In this document: positions 45,840-59,036 of the stretch, piece after piece
Layout of the letters: every line of letters begins with the position of its first letter
Numbering within the stretch: position 1 is the first letter of the stretch
DNA from: Zygnema cylindricum
Taxonomy: Eukaryota > Streptophyta > Zygnematophyceae > Zygnematales > Zygnemataceae
Length of the DNA stretch: 64,000 bases
Assembly (NCBI GenBank): GCA_037447655.1
Contig: JBBHKE010001487.1
Location: 1-64,000, forward strand
Reading direction: 5' to 3'
The notes under the pieces: model-generated
Seen by the model: the letters and a program-made list of their open reading frames with translations, nothing else
Told to the model about the DNA's origin: nothing
Databases searched by the model: none
Translations under genes and position numbers: made by a program

Positions 45840-47141
45840 ATGTTTGGCTGGGGAGAAGCTGAGGAGAAACACGATGCTGTGTACAATGACAAGCATGAAG
45901 GCTCCTTCTCTCACGAGCTTATTGCTGGAGCTGCCGGATTTGCTGCAATGAAAGTGCGGTGACGCTGCTTTACTTCTGCTGTAATACTTCTATTGACGTT
46001 CTGCTATTATGCTTTAGGTGCTTGGTTGTCAATTTACGTCAGCAGTTCACTTCGGATCGATGTAGCTTCGTGTGATTTGTGTTGTGTGATTAGGTGCTTT
46101 GCTAAGGTTTAATTATTACCGGATTTAAGGAGGTAAACTGTGGCTCCTCGAGGTGGATTGCGTTTTTATTGGTTTTAATGTTTAGATATGACGCTATTTT
46201 TCCTGAGCGAAATTCGATCTTTACTCCCATTTTTTCAGTCACGATTTTGAATGAATTTTCTCTTAAGCTTGTGTGTTTGTTAGACTTAAACGAGTCTTTC
46301 TTGTTCCTGATTTTTGTCTTGGGCGTCTCATCTGCATTTTATTTAATTTGCGTGATGTATAAATGTCTCTAATTTCGACAAATCCAAAAGGTGTCTGCCA
46401 AATTGTTTTTCCCGTCCTTAGGCTCAGTTTAGAAACTCAGCCCCGTCAATAAAGACCTTCGTTTTATTGCATCTTCCAATCCCTTGGTCTTTTCCTTTTT
46501 GTTTGGTTCTTGGAAGACACGTGTGAACGCTCTTCATTCCTCTTGCAGTTTTTCGGCTGTCATAGTCGGAATCAGAAAAACAATCTATTCAATTTTTTCT
46601 TCGTCTTTTGAATTCACGCTAATTACGTCACGTGACAATGATTGCAGGCATACAATGATCATCAGGAGGAGAACGGCAAGCCCCAGAGCTACGAACTTTT
46701 GAAGAATATTTTGGCAGGCATTGCTGCTTCTCAAGTAGACAAGCTCATTGAGACAAAGGGTCTAGATTATCTTGACAGGTACTTAAATTGATGTAACTCC
46801 TCTATTTCTCCCTCTCTTTTCTCTCCTGTTCTTTCCAGCTCTCCCTCTCCATTACCTCTCGTTTCGTCAAGCAAGTTATTTGAAAAATAATGCGTCTCCT
46901 GTCTTGTTAAAAAAGTATTTCATCAGTAGTTAGGTCTTTTGCTAGCTTGATTGGGGATTCTTCTTTGTTTGAAAACTTGGGGATGTTTCTTTACAGAAAA
47001 ATAGCGGTTTTGACATAATTTCACAATCGGTCTCTCATAATGTTGTGTATGTGGTCCAGGGATACTGCCAAGGAGCAGGCAATCCAACAGGCTTACAAGC
47101 TGGCTGACGAGAAGAGAGAAAAAGAAGATGGCTGGTTCTAA
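45840..47141 (+). CDS. CipC-like (DUF3759) small protein
   Basis: A complete gene of three exons, 45840-45953, 46648-46778 and 47060-47141, joining in phase through GT-AG introns of 694 and 281 bp. It encodes 108 residues. The protein begins MFGWGEAEEKHDAVYND, then SHELIAGAAGFAAMKAYND, SYELLKNILAGIAASQVDKL and AYKLADEKREKEDGWF. This is the full CipC/DUF3759 pattern: an N-terminal W-G-x-D/E segment, a glycine/alanine-rich hydrophobic helix and a lysine/glutamate-rich C-terminal helix. The family is known mainly from fungi, where members are induced by antibiotics or stress; its biochemical role is unknown. No signal peptide is visible, so it is probably cytosolic. Eukaryotic introns, a TATA box and flanking host-type MITEs argue that it is a resident gene, not contamination. 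Confidence 0.85.
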
Positions 47142-49262
47142 GTAAATGGAGGGCTGCAGTCAGTTCTGTTAATTTGAAAATGTTGTACATCTGTATTTTT
47201 TGTATCAATGGTTACTACAATCAGAAGTGACTTTTACTGTTAAATGAGACGGGAAGTGGCTCACAGTCACCTAATTTTTGGCAGTTTCTTGTTCCACATA
47301 CAGTTTCTTGTTTCTTTTAAGGTCTTTCCATTCTGAATGCACCTCTTGTCACATATGAATTTCTCATCGTTTTGTTTATGATGTTGTGGAAATTGACGAT
47401 GGGAGCTTGTTTAAGTTTTTACATTTTGCAATAGTATGCTGTTTATTTTTGGCGACTCAAATCTCGACTTTCCTCTCTTTCGGTTTTTTGTCCAGTACGG
47501 ATTTTAGAAGTCGATGGAACTTGAAACGTTTATAAATGTGGCCAGTTATATCTTGTGTTCAACTATCTTCTTTGACTACGGATCGGATTAGGGCTGGTGT
47601 TTGCTTGTAGACGTGTTTTTGCTCATTAAGGAACTTCTGTGACCACAACGTTGAGTGCTGTATAGAACTGCAGTGATATCTTGGAAGATACAGTACTGGT
47701 CACATCTACAGATGTGGAAGGAACCATCTCTTAGCAGCTATAGGAAGCAGTTTTGGAAACTATGGAATTGAATCAATGTCACTATCATCATGACCACACT
47801 ATCTGTTTGTTTGAATCTGGAATCGGGCTTAGTAAGTATGTGCGAGGAAATGTCACAAAGTCTTGCTTTTAGATGTGCTAAGTCACAGAATAATCAACTG
47901 AACAAGTTATGGAAAATCGTTAACAATTAACATATATGGAACTGCAAGATTTGAAGTTGTGCACAAAGGTATCAAAGTGAACGTTAATCTGAAAGCGGAA
48001 TCTGGTTCATGGGGAGTGAAATGCCGGTGGGGGAATGTGTACCTGAGAATGCTTGCAATATGTCTGTGCCAGCTGTTAAAAAATTTTCCTTGTTGGATAG
48101 AAAAGTCGCCAAGGGAAGAGAAAAATCTTCAGCAAACAGGGTTGACGAAATTTCCAACGTGAAATTGTCATAAACGGTTGTAAAAAGTTTCAGAACGGAA
48201 GAGACCACGTGTGCAACTTCTCCCTGTATCGCTAATAGTGATAATGTTATATTTTGCCAACTAAAACATCTTTTCTCACACTTGTTGAATTATGTATATG
48301 ACGCGTTCGATAGAAAGGTAAGATTTTTACCTTGTGATCGGCAGTCTCCATCTGAAATCTGACATCTGTAGATTTTTAAGCGGCGAAAAGAATATTAACA
48401 CCTTTAGCGATACATGGATGATTTATTTACTATCTCAAGGAAAAGGGAGGCCGGTATAAATTTTTGTTAATTATCTGAAACAAAGGAATACAGCTCAACT
48501 GTGTTAGATTCAAGTTCCATCAGTCGTTTATGTAATCGTACGGCCAACTCTACGGGCCGGGTTGTTTGAGACCGATTGATTGAGACCACTTTTCCATCAG
48601 GCGCCGACAGTAATTGGACGAATCAGTAATTGTACGAATAAGTGAACTGGAAGTAATACATCGTTCACTTCTCCATCAGGTCGTGTCAGCAATGGAGTCT
48701 ATCGCGTACGTGCTTTCTTTCGATTGGATGCACGTAGATTCCTGTTTTGACGGCAAGCGTTGTCAAGATTCTAAAAGCAAAATGTCCAAACTCGTATCCG
48801 TACAACCAACCGCAAAATAAGATTGACGGGAATGTACAGGTTGTGCGTACCTGTTTTGTAAGCAGGCGCAGCTAATTTCGGATGACGATGGATGGTGGTG
48901 GAGGCGTCACGGCACATTCTTCAACAAACTTTTTGCGGTACACCGTGAATCGTTATTAGCGTACTGTACGCTATATCGGCACCCCAAAATTTTGACATTG
49001 ATACCCGAAATACAGTGATTGAATCTAATTTATCTTTGACATTAATTAGGGTTCTAGTAAAATGACCCTTGCACGCGCAAACATTTTACACGTCCGGTGA
49101 TTGGCTAGTGTCCTCCCCGAGGAGAGTAATTAATGACTGGACGAAGTGACCGCTTGCTTCGATAACACATAATCGGACGGTCGACGTCGTCCCCCAAAAG
49201 TTTGGAGAATCTTGACGAATCTCCAGTGATGATGCCCCACCATAAAAAAAAACATCACTAAG
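47142..49262. other. 3' flank of the CipC-like gene and unassigned DNA
   Basis: It begins with the likely 3' UTR. I see no further gene. Pieces near 48950-49080 and 49150-49250 resemble 51300-51500, the latter in inverted orientation, so repeat-derived DNA starts here. Confidence 0.5.
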
Positions 49263-50600
49263 GGTGGCCTTCCACTAGGCGTCTCAGTAACTGTACGGAA
49301 AATTTTACTGAAAGGTGTGCCTTCCATTAGGTCGCGACATTAAACCACTTTTCATTTGCGTGGCTCATTCTGGTTGTAACACGTAGGTTAATATTAGATG
49401 CATAAAATCTTGAAAGAATCTTAGAATGCAAAGTTTGAACGCAATATCTGTACGATCGGAAGAAATATCTGTACCCGCGGAGGAAATATCTGTACCGTCG
49501 GAGGCATTTAATGACTCGTACATATGGCATTAAATGCACTACCCAAAATTTCAAAACGCAACGTCAAAAAGGCGACGGCAAACTTTGATGGTGGGAGCGT
49601 GACGGGCTAATTTCGGCAGATTCGCAGCCACCCTGGAGAAGCGCACGTGGCCCTTGCAGCGTGTACGCACATATGCGAGCGCTCCTCGTAGATTTTCTTT
49701 TCCTTTTCCACGCGGCCTATTTTTATTCGTTATGTATTCGAGAACTGTCCTCCCTGTGCACGGACTTAACAAACTGTAGGGTTGATGACGTGGCGTCTCG
49801 GATAAAAAATATAATAGAATCCGACGCTCCGAGATTACGCCTACAACATTGGACATTTTCCTGTAATGTTGTTTTCCTTGGGAAAAAAAAAATTGTACGA
49901 ACCTGTACGAAACGGTACGACCTACAGTAAAAAACCCTACATTTTCGCTAATGGAAGTCCACCCTAAGCCTCTGTAAACCACGTGTTCACTGGAACCACG
50001 TAATCTATGATCCGATATTGAATATTCTTAAGATTTTTACCACTGACAAAGTTTACATCAAATCTTGCTTACGAAATCATCATACGACAAAAGGTTGTTA
50101 TACTTTTGCAAACGCCAGTCTTTTACGCCAGCTCATTTTTTAGGGTTCCTGTTTTCGAACGTAACAAAAGTCTTTTGACAGAAATAGTGTGACAAACAAA
50201 AGGTACCAAAAATAGTGTTACGGGGGAGAGTTACGAAATTACATTTTTATTTTCGGTTGTATTTTCGAAAGCGCGTGTCATGTGCAAATTTTGTCAATTT
50301 TCGTTGGTTGTCCATCCTGACACGTAGCTTAATTGTCGAGCGTGTCGCTATTAATTTTTTTTATGTAGCACCTCCTCGAGGTACGTTGGCACCTACAGGG
50401 AAAGATGAAGCGAACGCCTCGCGGGTGAATATCCGATGGTCAGTGTTACCTCCCAGACCTTCGGAGAGTATTGGCAAGATTCTTTGTAATGTTGTCTCGC
50501 ATATGAAGACAAAATAAGCGGTACAGTTTGGTACGGATAGTCGCTGATTTCTGTAAACTACCCAACTTTTCGACTGATGGAACTTGACACTTAGTTGAGA
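49263..50600 (-). mobile_element. Module homologous (inverted) to the interior of the 3.1-kb TIR element
   Basis: This stretch is the reverse-complement counterpart of about 27051-28466. Shared landmarks include CAAACTTTGATGGTGGGAGC near 49580 and a CCTCCTCGAGGT palindrome region near 50370. Both copies begin and end with words resembling GGGTGxxxTTCCATxAGxCG, which look like terminal inverted repeats of a separate non-autonomous element. At the first copy TTTA flanks both ends. No coding capacity is visible. Confidence 0.65.
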
Positions 50601-53531
50601 ATTTAGGTTCTTGTTTGTCAATCAAGTAGAAAATAAAGACCTTTCAGGGGAAAATGAAATTGTAAACATTTTGTACCTTCCATTGTTTCTTTTAGACATT
50701 CGTGTCTTCACTAGTGATAAAAAAAAATCAAATCAAGATATATCTCGAAATCTTCTTATGTTAAAAGTAAAATATCTAGGCAAAATACGTAAATTAAAAG
50801 AGATCGTCAAGAGTTGAATAGATTTGTCAGCAACACGGGTGAAAAAACTTTAGCAATCACACTTGCGAATCTGCTATTTTTCTAGAAGAAATCTTAAAAA
50901 GCTATGATATGCATCCCTTCTAAAATGTTTGTGTAATTCAGTACGGTTAAAATTTATCTGTAATCTGTCTCATTACTTTCTAAATAGTAGATAGTAAATA
51001 CCTTTCCCTCGACCGACAAATAACTGCCAGATAAACCAATAAACAAGTGTTAAAGCGCCGCAGTCCACGTGCGGACGTGCGCCGTACAAAACACATAGGC
51101 GCGCGAAACTATGCACGCTACGCGTAATAAGACACAATGTTGCCGATCCTACACGGCGCTCAGAGAACGTGCACTAAAAATGAGTTAGGGTGAACCTCCA
51201 CCATGCAAAAAGTGAGGTTCATTACTGGAAAAAATACATTTCCGTACAAGTCCAGCTCATTTTCGTACATGGCCGTACTGTTTTTTTTTTTATATTTAAA
51301 ATGTGATGTCTGGAGATTCGTCAAGATTCTCCAAAATTTTGGGCGACAACATCGATCGTCCGGATTATGTGTTTCGAACCAATCGGCCACTTTATCCAAG
51401 GTCTAGGTACACCGTGGAATCGTTATTAGCCTTATGTACTCTTATATCTAAGACTCTAATTTTGACATTGACGCTAATTACGGTTCTTGTAAATTAGCTT
51501 TAATGGTCATACCGTGATTTATTTCATGAATAGTGTGGTAATGGAATGTGTTTATTCGTACAACACTGTACTTCGTTACCGAAAATCGTACGGAAATTGT
51601 AGTTAACTTATGTCGGTTGCATATAGAATTGCGCTTAGAATAAACGTGGAGTCGAGTTTGCGACACACGCGTTCGCATACATTTAGACGTTCGTTGTTGT
51701 GGATGGCAATGTGAACAGATAACATGTGCATATGCGAAAAACTGTATATGTTACGTAAACGTAATGCCGCAGACTTACACATGTTGTACAGTCAGGGAAC
51801 GTTAAGTCTATTATGTTGCCGTTTTAATTCTATTTGATATCCTTCGAACGTAATAGAGTACATAATTACTCTATTACAGGGTCAAAAAGAAACATAACGG
51901 TAATAGACTTGTAAATGAAAGAGACGCTTATTAGAGTTAAGTTTGACTCGAAAATGGGTAATGTTTCACAAATCGTTAACAAATTAGAGTCACAATGTGT
52001 ACATATTAGAGTAAAGTTACAAAATTTAGGATGGAAAAAACGCGGCGCCTTGAAAATCAGAAAATATAACAAACAAACGGCAAATGCGGACAAAACACAA
52101 AAAGTAGATTTTTGTTTTGACCAATCCCATCCACATCCTCGTTGCCTGGTGGGTGACGTTTGAATATGGCAGAACCATTTTCACAAAACGTCGCCATTTT
52201 TTGGGCAAGGTGCGGATCTTCGTTCCGCCGTCTCTCGTAGGCTTGCGACACCCAATACGCCATACTTTATTTTAAGGGTTTATAGCAGTATGAGGGATGG
52301 CATAACATGGTGAAACAACATGGAAGTGCGCGTCATTATCGTCGCTTGTCTTTTATGAGGTATGAACAAAAGCACGGGTAAGTGCGCGACTCTATCCGTT
52401 TTTCAATCCGCGATGTCAATCTCCTTCATTCTTTCCCATACCTTTTCCCTACTCTTCTCTCTCACTCTTCTTCCCACTCTCTTTCTCTCCCTCATTCTGT
52501 CCCATACCCTTTCCCTACTCTTCTCTCTCACTCTCTTCTTCCCACTCTCTCTCTCTCCCTCATTCTGTGTCCCCTCTGTCTATCTCTCAATCCCTCTCCA
52601 ATAAATCTACCCTACTCCCCTCCTACATATTTGCCCTATCCCTAATCCTCTCTCTTCCCCTTAAATCCGCCTTCCTTCTTTTTCACCCCTGTTATTCACT
52701 TGAACGCACCCTCCCCCTCTCTCTCCCTCACTCTTTCCCACTTTCTCTTCCTCACTCTCTTGATCTTCCCTATCCACTCTCTCTCCCACTCTCTAATCCA
52801 ACCTCATCCACATCCCTTTTGTCTTTTCTCTCCGCCACTGTCCCTTGTCCATCCTCTCACACTCTTTTTCCTCTCATTATTGCTCGCCATCCTGCTATCT
52901 CACTCTCTCAACCTTTCATTCAGCCTTTTCCTTCCCTTCTCTCTCTCTCTTTTCCCCCTTAAATTTCTCACACTCCCTCTTCCACACTTTATCCTCCCCC
53001 CCCCCCCCCCCACCTTCTTGTTTTCCCTATCCATTAGCCTCCCGTCCTCACTCTCTCGCTATGTCTTTATCTCCCTTATTACTCTCTCGGAATACGTCAT
53101 TCTCCTTTCCTCGTTTTCCGTCCCTCTTTCTTTTCATTATTTTTGTCGAACTCATATACCCCCCATCATTCCTTTTCCCTTTCTTTCTCTTTTGTATCCG
53201 ATACTCTAATCAACGATCAACTTCTTCATTTGGTGTTCACCATCCAACGGTCGTTGTATTAATCCGTGCCCTACGGCAACATATGATCGTCAAAAAGAAT
53301 AAATTATCATCTTCAAGGTGTTGGAGCGGATGACATCGTTTGGAGGAAACCGTGAAGAACTTTGCAACTATCTCTCTTTGTCGTGGCGGATCCTTAATAT
53401 TTAGATAGTGTGTGCAGTATTGCCAAAGTTTTTCTTTTTATTAATAGGGGTTTTGCGTGCTTGAGACGTAAGCGTTAGAAATAGTGTAGTACATAGTGCT
53501 TTGTATCATACTGTAAATTAATTGGCTTCAT
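49991..53531 (+). repeat. ~3.55-kb direct duplication, unit A
   Basis: Unit A matches unit B (54107-57687) over essentially its full length with small indels, for example a ~28-bp insertion in B near 54190. The right boundary is sharp: both copies share AAATTAATTGGCTTCAT and then diverge. The unit contains part of the TIR-element module, AT-rich unique-looking DNA (50600-52350) and a ~0.8-kb polypyrimidine tract (about 52420-53200). I support no gene in it. Confidence 0.85.
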
Positions 53532-54106
53532 GTAACAGCAATAGCGGATCGAACTTGTTTATAAAGGGGTATTTAGGTGTTATGATTATAGAGTACTAAA
53601 TTTGGTAGACGCCCGCAAAAGAATCACGCTATTTGGAGTTATATTTTAAAAGTTATAGCGATGGGTGTATTTAGGTGACAGCGTGGGGTCTAAATAACAA
53701 GTGGGTATCATTGAAACGGGTTAAGGGTCAAATTAGTACCGAAATTACGCGCGTACGTTTCATAAAGTTCTAATGAAACGTTTAGTATGCACGGTACTTC
53801 GTTTCGTACAAATTTTGGTACGAAACGTCACTTTCACTTAAGGGAATTTCGTAGGAAGTTTCGCGTGCGAAATTTGTTATGCACGATCGTGCGAAGTCGC
53901 GTTTCGTTTGGCGCGCAATTTTGCACGTAAATGTTACGTAGTGAAACGTAACGTTTGATTGGTTAGTAAAGCGCTAAGTAGTTAGTAAGAGATTTCGCAC
54001 GTTTTTGCATTGGTCAGTCTGAGTCTTTGCTGATCAATGATTGGCCCAGGTAAAAGCCTGTTAAAACGGAGCGTTGACTCTGGCCTGGCGAGTCCAGGGC
54101 GATGAT
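53532..54106. other. Spacer between the two duplication units
   Basis: About 575 bp that is not part of the duplication. No gene is recognised; several GTACGAAACG-like words occur near 53760-53910. Confidence 0.5.
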
Positions 54107-57100
54107 GGAACCACATAAGCTGTGATCCGATATTGAATATTCTTAAGATTTTTACCACTGACAAAGTTTACATCAAATCTTCACTTGCGTACTTGCGTAC
54201 CATGTACCTGCTTACGAAATCATCATACGAAAGAAGGTTGTTATACTTTTGCAAACGTCAGTCTTCTACGCCAGCTCATTTTTTAAGGTTCCTGTTTTCG
54301 AACGTAACGAAAGTCTTATGACAGAAATAGTGTGGCAACAAAAGATACCAAAAAAAAGAGTGACGAGGGAGAGTTACGAAATTACATTTTTATTTTTGGT
54401 TGTATTTTCGAAAGCGCGTGTCATGTGCAAATTTTGCCGATTTTCGTTGGTTGTCCATCGTGACATGTAGCTTAATCGTCCAGCGTGTCGCGATTAATTT
54501 TTTTTTGCAGCACCTCAACGAGGTATGTTGGCAGTTATGTTGGCAGCTACAGGGAAAGATGAAGCGAACGCCTCACGGATGAATATCCGACGGTCAGTGT
54601 TACCTCCCAAACCTTCGGAGAGTATTGGCAAGATTCTCTGTAATGCTGTTTCGCATATGAAGACAAAATAAGCGGTACGGTTTGGTACGGATAGTCGCGG
54701 ATTTCTGTAAACTACCCCACTTTTCGACTAATGGAACTTGACACTTAGTTGAGAATTTAGGTTCTTGTTTGTCAATCAAGTAGAAAATAAAGCCTTTAAG
54801 GGGGAAATGAAATTTTAAACATTTTGTACCTTCCATTGTTTCTTTTAGACATTCGTGTCTTCACTAGTGATAAAAAAAATTCAAATCAAGATATATCTCG
54901 AAGATCCTCTTATGTTAAAAGTAAAATATCTAGGCAAGAATACTAAAATTAAAAGAGATCGTCAAGAATTGAATAGATTTGTCAGCAACACGGGTGAAAA
55001 AACTTTAGCAGTCACACTTGCGTATCTGTTGTTTTTTTGAAAGAAATCATAAAAGGCAATGATATGCATATCATCTAAAATGTTTGTGTAATTTAGTACG
55101 GTTAAAATTTATCTGTAATCTGTCTCAGTACTCTCTAAGTAGTAGATAGTAAATATCTTTCGCTCGACCGACCAATAACTGCCATATAAACCAATAAAAA
55201 AATGTTAAAGCGCCGCAGTCCACGTGCATACGTGCGCCGTACAAAACACATTGGCGCGCGAAACTATGCACGCTACGCGTAATAAGACACAATGTTGCCG
55301 ATACTACACGGCGCTCACAGAACGTGCACTAAAAACGAGTTAGGGTGAACCTCCATCAGGCAAAAAGTGAGGTTCATTACTGGAAAAAATACATTTCCGT
55401 ACAAGTCCAGCTCATTTTCGTACATGGCCGTACTGTTTTTTTTTATATATTTAAAACATGATGACTGGAGATTCGTCAAGATTCTCCAAACTTTTGCGTG
55501 ACAACGTCGATCGTTCGATTATGTGTTTTCGAACCAATCGGTCACTTTATCCAGTGTCTAGGTACACCGTGAATCGTTATTAGCCTTATGTACTCTATAT
55601 CGGCACCCCCTAATTTTGACATTGACGCTAATTACAGTTCTTGTAAATTAGTGTTAATGGTCATACCGTATTTATTTCATGAATAGTGTCATGTACGGAA
55701 TGTGTTTATTCGTACAACACTGTGTTTCGTTGCCAAAAATCGTACGGAAATTGTAGTTAACTTATGTCGGTTGCATACAGAACTGCGCTTAGAATAAACG
55801 TGGAGTCGAGTTTGCGACACACGCGTTCGCATACATTCAGACGTTCGTTGTTGTGGGTGGCAATGTGAACAGATAACATGTGAATATGCGAAAAATTGTA
55901 TATGTTACGTAAACGTTCTGCCGCAGACTTACACATGTTGGGCAGTCAGGGAACGTTAAGTTTATTACGTTGCCGTTTTAATTCTATTTGATATCCTTCG
56001 AACTTAATAGAGTACATAATTACTCTATTACAGGGTCAAACAGAAACATAACGGTAATACCAAACTTGTAAACGAAAGAGACGCTTATTAGAAGTAAGTT
56101 TGACTCGAAAATGGGTTATGTTTCACAAAACGATAACACATTAGAGTCACAATGTGTACATATTAGAGTAAAGTTACAAAATTTAGGATGGAAAAAATGC
56201 GGCGAATTGAAAACTAGAAAATATAACAAACAAACGGCAAATGCGGACAAAACACAAAAAATAGATTTTTGTTTTGACCAATCCCATCCACATCCTCGTC
56301 GCTTGGTGGGTGACGTTTGAATCTCGCGGAGCCATTTTCACAAAACGTCGCCATTTTTTGGGCAAGATGCTGATATTCGTTCCGCCGTCTCTCGTAGGCT
56401 TGCGACACCTAATACGCCATACATTATTTTAAGGGTTTATAGCAGTATGAGGGATGGCATAACATGGTGAAACAACATGGAAGTGCGCCTCATTATCGTC
56501 GCTTCATCTTTTATGAGGTATGAACAAAAGCATGGGTAAATGCGCGGCTCTATCCGTTTTTTCAATCCGCATTGTCAATCTCCTTCATTCTTTCCCATAC
56601 CCTTTCCCTACTATTCTCTCTCACTCTTCTTCCCACTCTCTTTCTCTCCCTCATTTTGTCCCATACCCTTTCCCTACTCTTCTCTCTCACTCTCTTCTTC
56701 CCACTTTCTCTCTCTCCCTCATCCCGTGTCCCTCTCTGCCTATCTCTCAATCCCTCTCTAGTAAATTTGCCCTACTCCCCTCTTACGTATTTGCGCTATC
56801 CCTAATCCTCTCTCTTCCCCTTAAATCCGCCTTCCTTCTTTTTCATCCTTGTTATTCACTTGAACGCACCCTCTACCTCTCTCTCCCTCACTCTTTTCCA
56901 CTTTCTCTTCCTCACTCTCTCGATCTTCCCTATCCACTCTCTCTCCCACTCTCTAATCCAACCTCATCCACATCCCTCTTGTCTTTTCTCTCCGCCACTG
57001 TCCCTTGTCCATCCTCTCACACTCTTTTTCCTCTCATTATTGCTCGCCATCCTGCTATCTCACTCTCTCAACCTTTCATTCAACCTTTTCCTTCCCTTCT

Positions 57101-57687
57101 CTCTCTCTTTTCCCACTTGAATTTCTCACACTCCCTCGTCCACACTTTATCCTCCCTCCCCCCCCCCACCTTCTTGTTCTCCCTATCCATTAGCCTCCTG
57201 TCCTCACTCTCTCGCTATATCTCTATCTCCCTTATTGCTCTCTCCGAATACGTCATTCTCATTTCCTCACTTTCTGTCCCTCCTTCTTTTCATTATTTTT
57301 GTCGAACTCATATACCCCCCATCATTCATTTTCCCTTTCTTTCTCTTTTGTATCCGATACTCTAATCGACGATCGACTTCTTCATCTGGTGTTCACCATC
57401 CAACGGTCGTTGTATTAATCCGTGCCCTACGGCAACATATGATCGTCAAAAAGAATAAATTATCATCTTCAAGGTGTTGGAGCGGATGACATCGTTTGGA
57501 GGAAACCGTGAAGAACTTTGCAACTATCTCTCTTTGTCGTGGCGGATCCTTAATATTTAGATAGTGTGTGCAGTATTGCCAAAGTTTTTCTTTTTATTAA
57601 TAGGGGTTTTGCGTGCTTGAGACGTAAGCGTTAGAAATAGTGTAGTACATAGTGCTTTGTATCATACTGTAAATTAATTGGCTTCAT
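54107..57687 (+). repeat. ~3.58-kb direct duplication, unit B
   Basis: The counterpart of 49991-53531, offset by about 4.12 kb at the left and 4.16 kb at the right because of indels. It holds the same polypyrimidine tract (about 56575-57330), whose long plus-strand open frames are composition artefacts (L, S, P, F only). Divergence between the units is low to moderate by eye, so the duplication is not very old. Confidence 0.85.
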
Positions 57688-58133
57688 TGCACCTTTTTTT
57701 TAATATGACGTTGTAAATGGATATCACCGTGAAATATAAAAATTTGGTATTTTTTATTCCATTATTGTTAATCAATGACTTTATTTGTGTCAACTTATTT
57801 TACATTTTCTATTCGTTGTGGCTTTTTTCATTTGGTATCATGTTGTCTCAATGTATGTTTCATATTGAAATATACTAAGTGTTCTCGGTATTTTTTCCCT
57901 TGTGTATCATCTGTGTATGTTGACGATATTACTTTATTTATCTTACTGCTCACCGCGTAGCTTGGTCGTGTAGTGCTTTTCCTACATGGAAGAATCTGAT
58001 TTTTTCATTCACTCCAATTTTTCCTCAATTCAGCTAAGTCAAAAATGCTATTTTTTTGCAAAATATCAACATTCTTATTTGTTGATAGCTCACAATATTT
58101 TCCACCTATTATACAAACTTACTATTTAAGAAC
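57688..58133. other. Unassigned AT-rich DNA
   Basis: T-rich sequence after the duplication, with no gene or repeat that I recognise. Confidence 0.5.
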
Positions 58134-58489
58134 CAGCGACGAGCCAACCTCGCCGCTGTAAGGCCATGTGATGCGACAGACTCATCATTACATTGACCGC
58201 AAACAAAAAATGCAGTCTCTTTGCTTTGTCGGAGATAACGACGAAGCAGTCTCACCGTTGGATTTCCATTCAGCGACGAGGCAGCCTCGCAGCTGAATGG
58301 GCAACCATTGAATATTGTGGAAGCGTTGCTTAAGAAAGTTACAACGAGGCAAATTTGTTGTTAGATGACTAACCATCTACGAAGCATATGTTGGATTGGC
58401 ACGTGAAGCCGGTCCAATACGGGGTAGAATATGGAAATATCCATACTCGAGCCGCCCGTAATAAATGGGTACGGACCCGCCAGTCTCAA

Positions 58490-58560
58490 CATCGAGCTGG
58501 TGGCACAGTGGTAGTGCGTTCGCAGCTGAAGTGAAAGGTCCCATGGCCAGCTCAATTTTC
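58490..58560 (+). other. Possible tRNA-derived SINE head
   Basis: TGGCACAGTGG near 58500 matches the RNA polymerase III box A consensus and is followed by GTAGTGCGTTCGC, the usual context in tRNA-derived SINEs. A clear box B is missing (a degenerate GGTCCCATGG follows). It cannot fold as a full tRNA, so at most it is a decayed SINE. Confidence 0.25.
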
Positions 58561-59036
58561 CCAAGTGTGGGACATGCCGAATCCCGGATTTCTAGGAAAT
58601 CTAATAGCATACTCGTCGCTATATTTTTTATCATTTACAAGGCAGCAAAGTCGATAAATCCAGACCACACGCAAACACCATTTCCATACATCACCTTAAC
58701 TACATCTCGAGTAAAACACACTTGGATACTTACAAATGCATCAAATTCCACATTATACAAAATACAAAACGTGTAAGCATGGGAAAAAAAGAAATTGTAT
58801 TATCCTATATAAAATCATAAACACATATAAAATATGGTTTGCCCTATAAAGTGAAGTGCTGATACACTTCATAAACTGCCTACATTAAGCTGCCACCAGT
58901 ATCAATACCATTGTTATTCTATAATTAAACTACCAAGCCCAAACTAAGATTTAAAAACAAAAAAAACACAATATGTAATTATCTAAAATCTTTAAAACTG
59001 GGTGCCGTTCATGCCTCCCTCGCTGAAAATGCTGTC

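Noticed and set aside
52362-53333. Overlapping long plus-strand open frames rich in leucine, serine, proline and phenylalanine
   Set aside because: They are a by-product of a polypyrimidine tract that lacks stop codons; the same occurs at 56520-57365. All three frames are open and no frame shows domain-like composition.
58490-58560. A functional tRNA gene
   Set aside because: Only box A is convincing; no box B and no cloverleaf with paired acceptor stem could be drawn.
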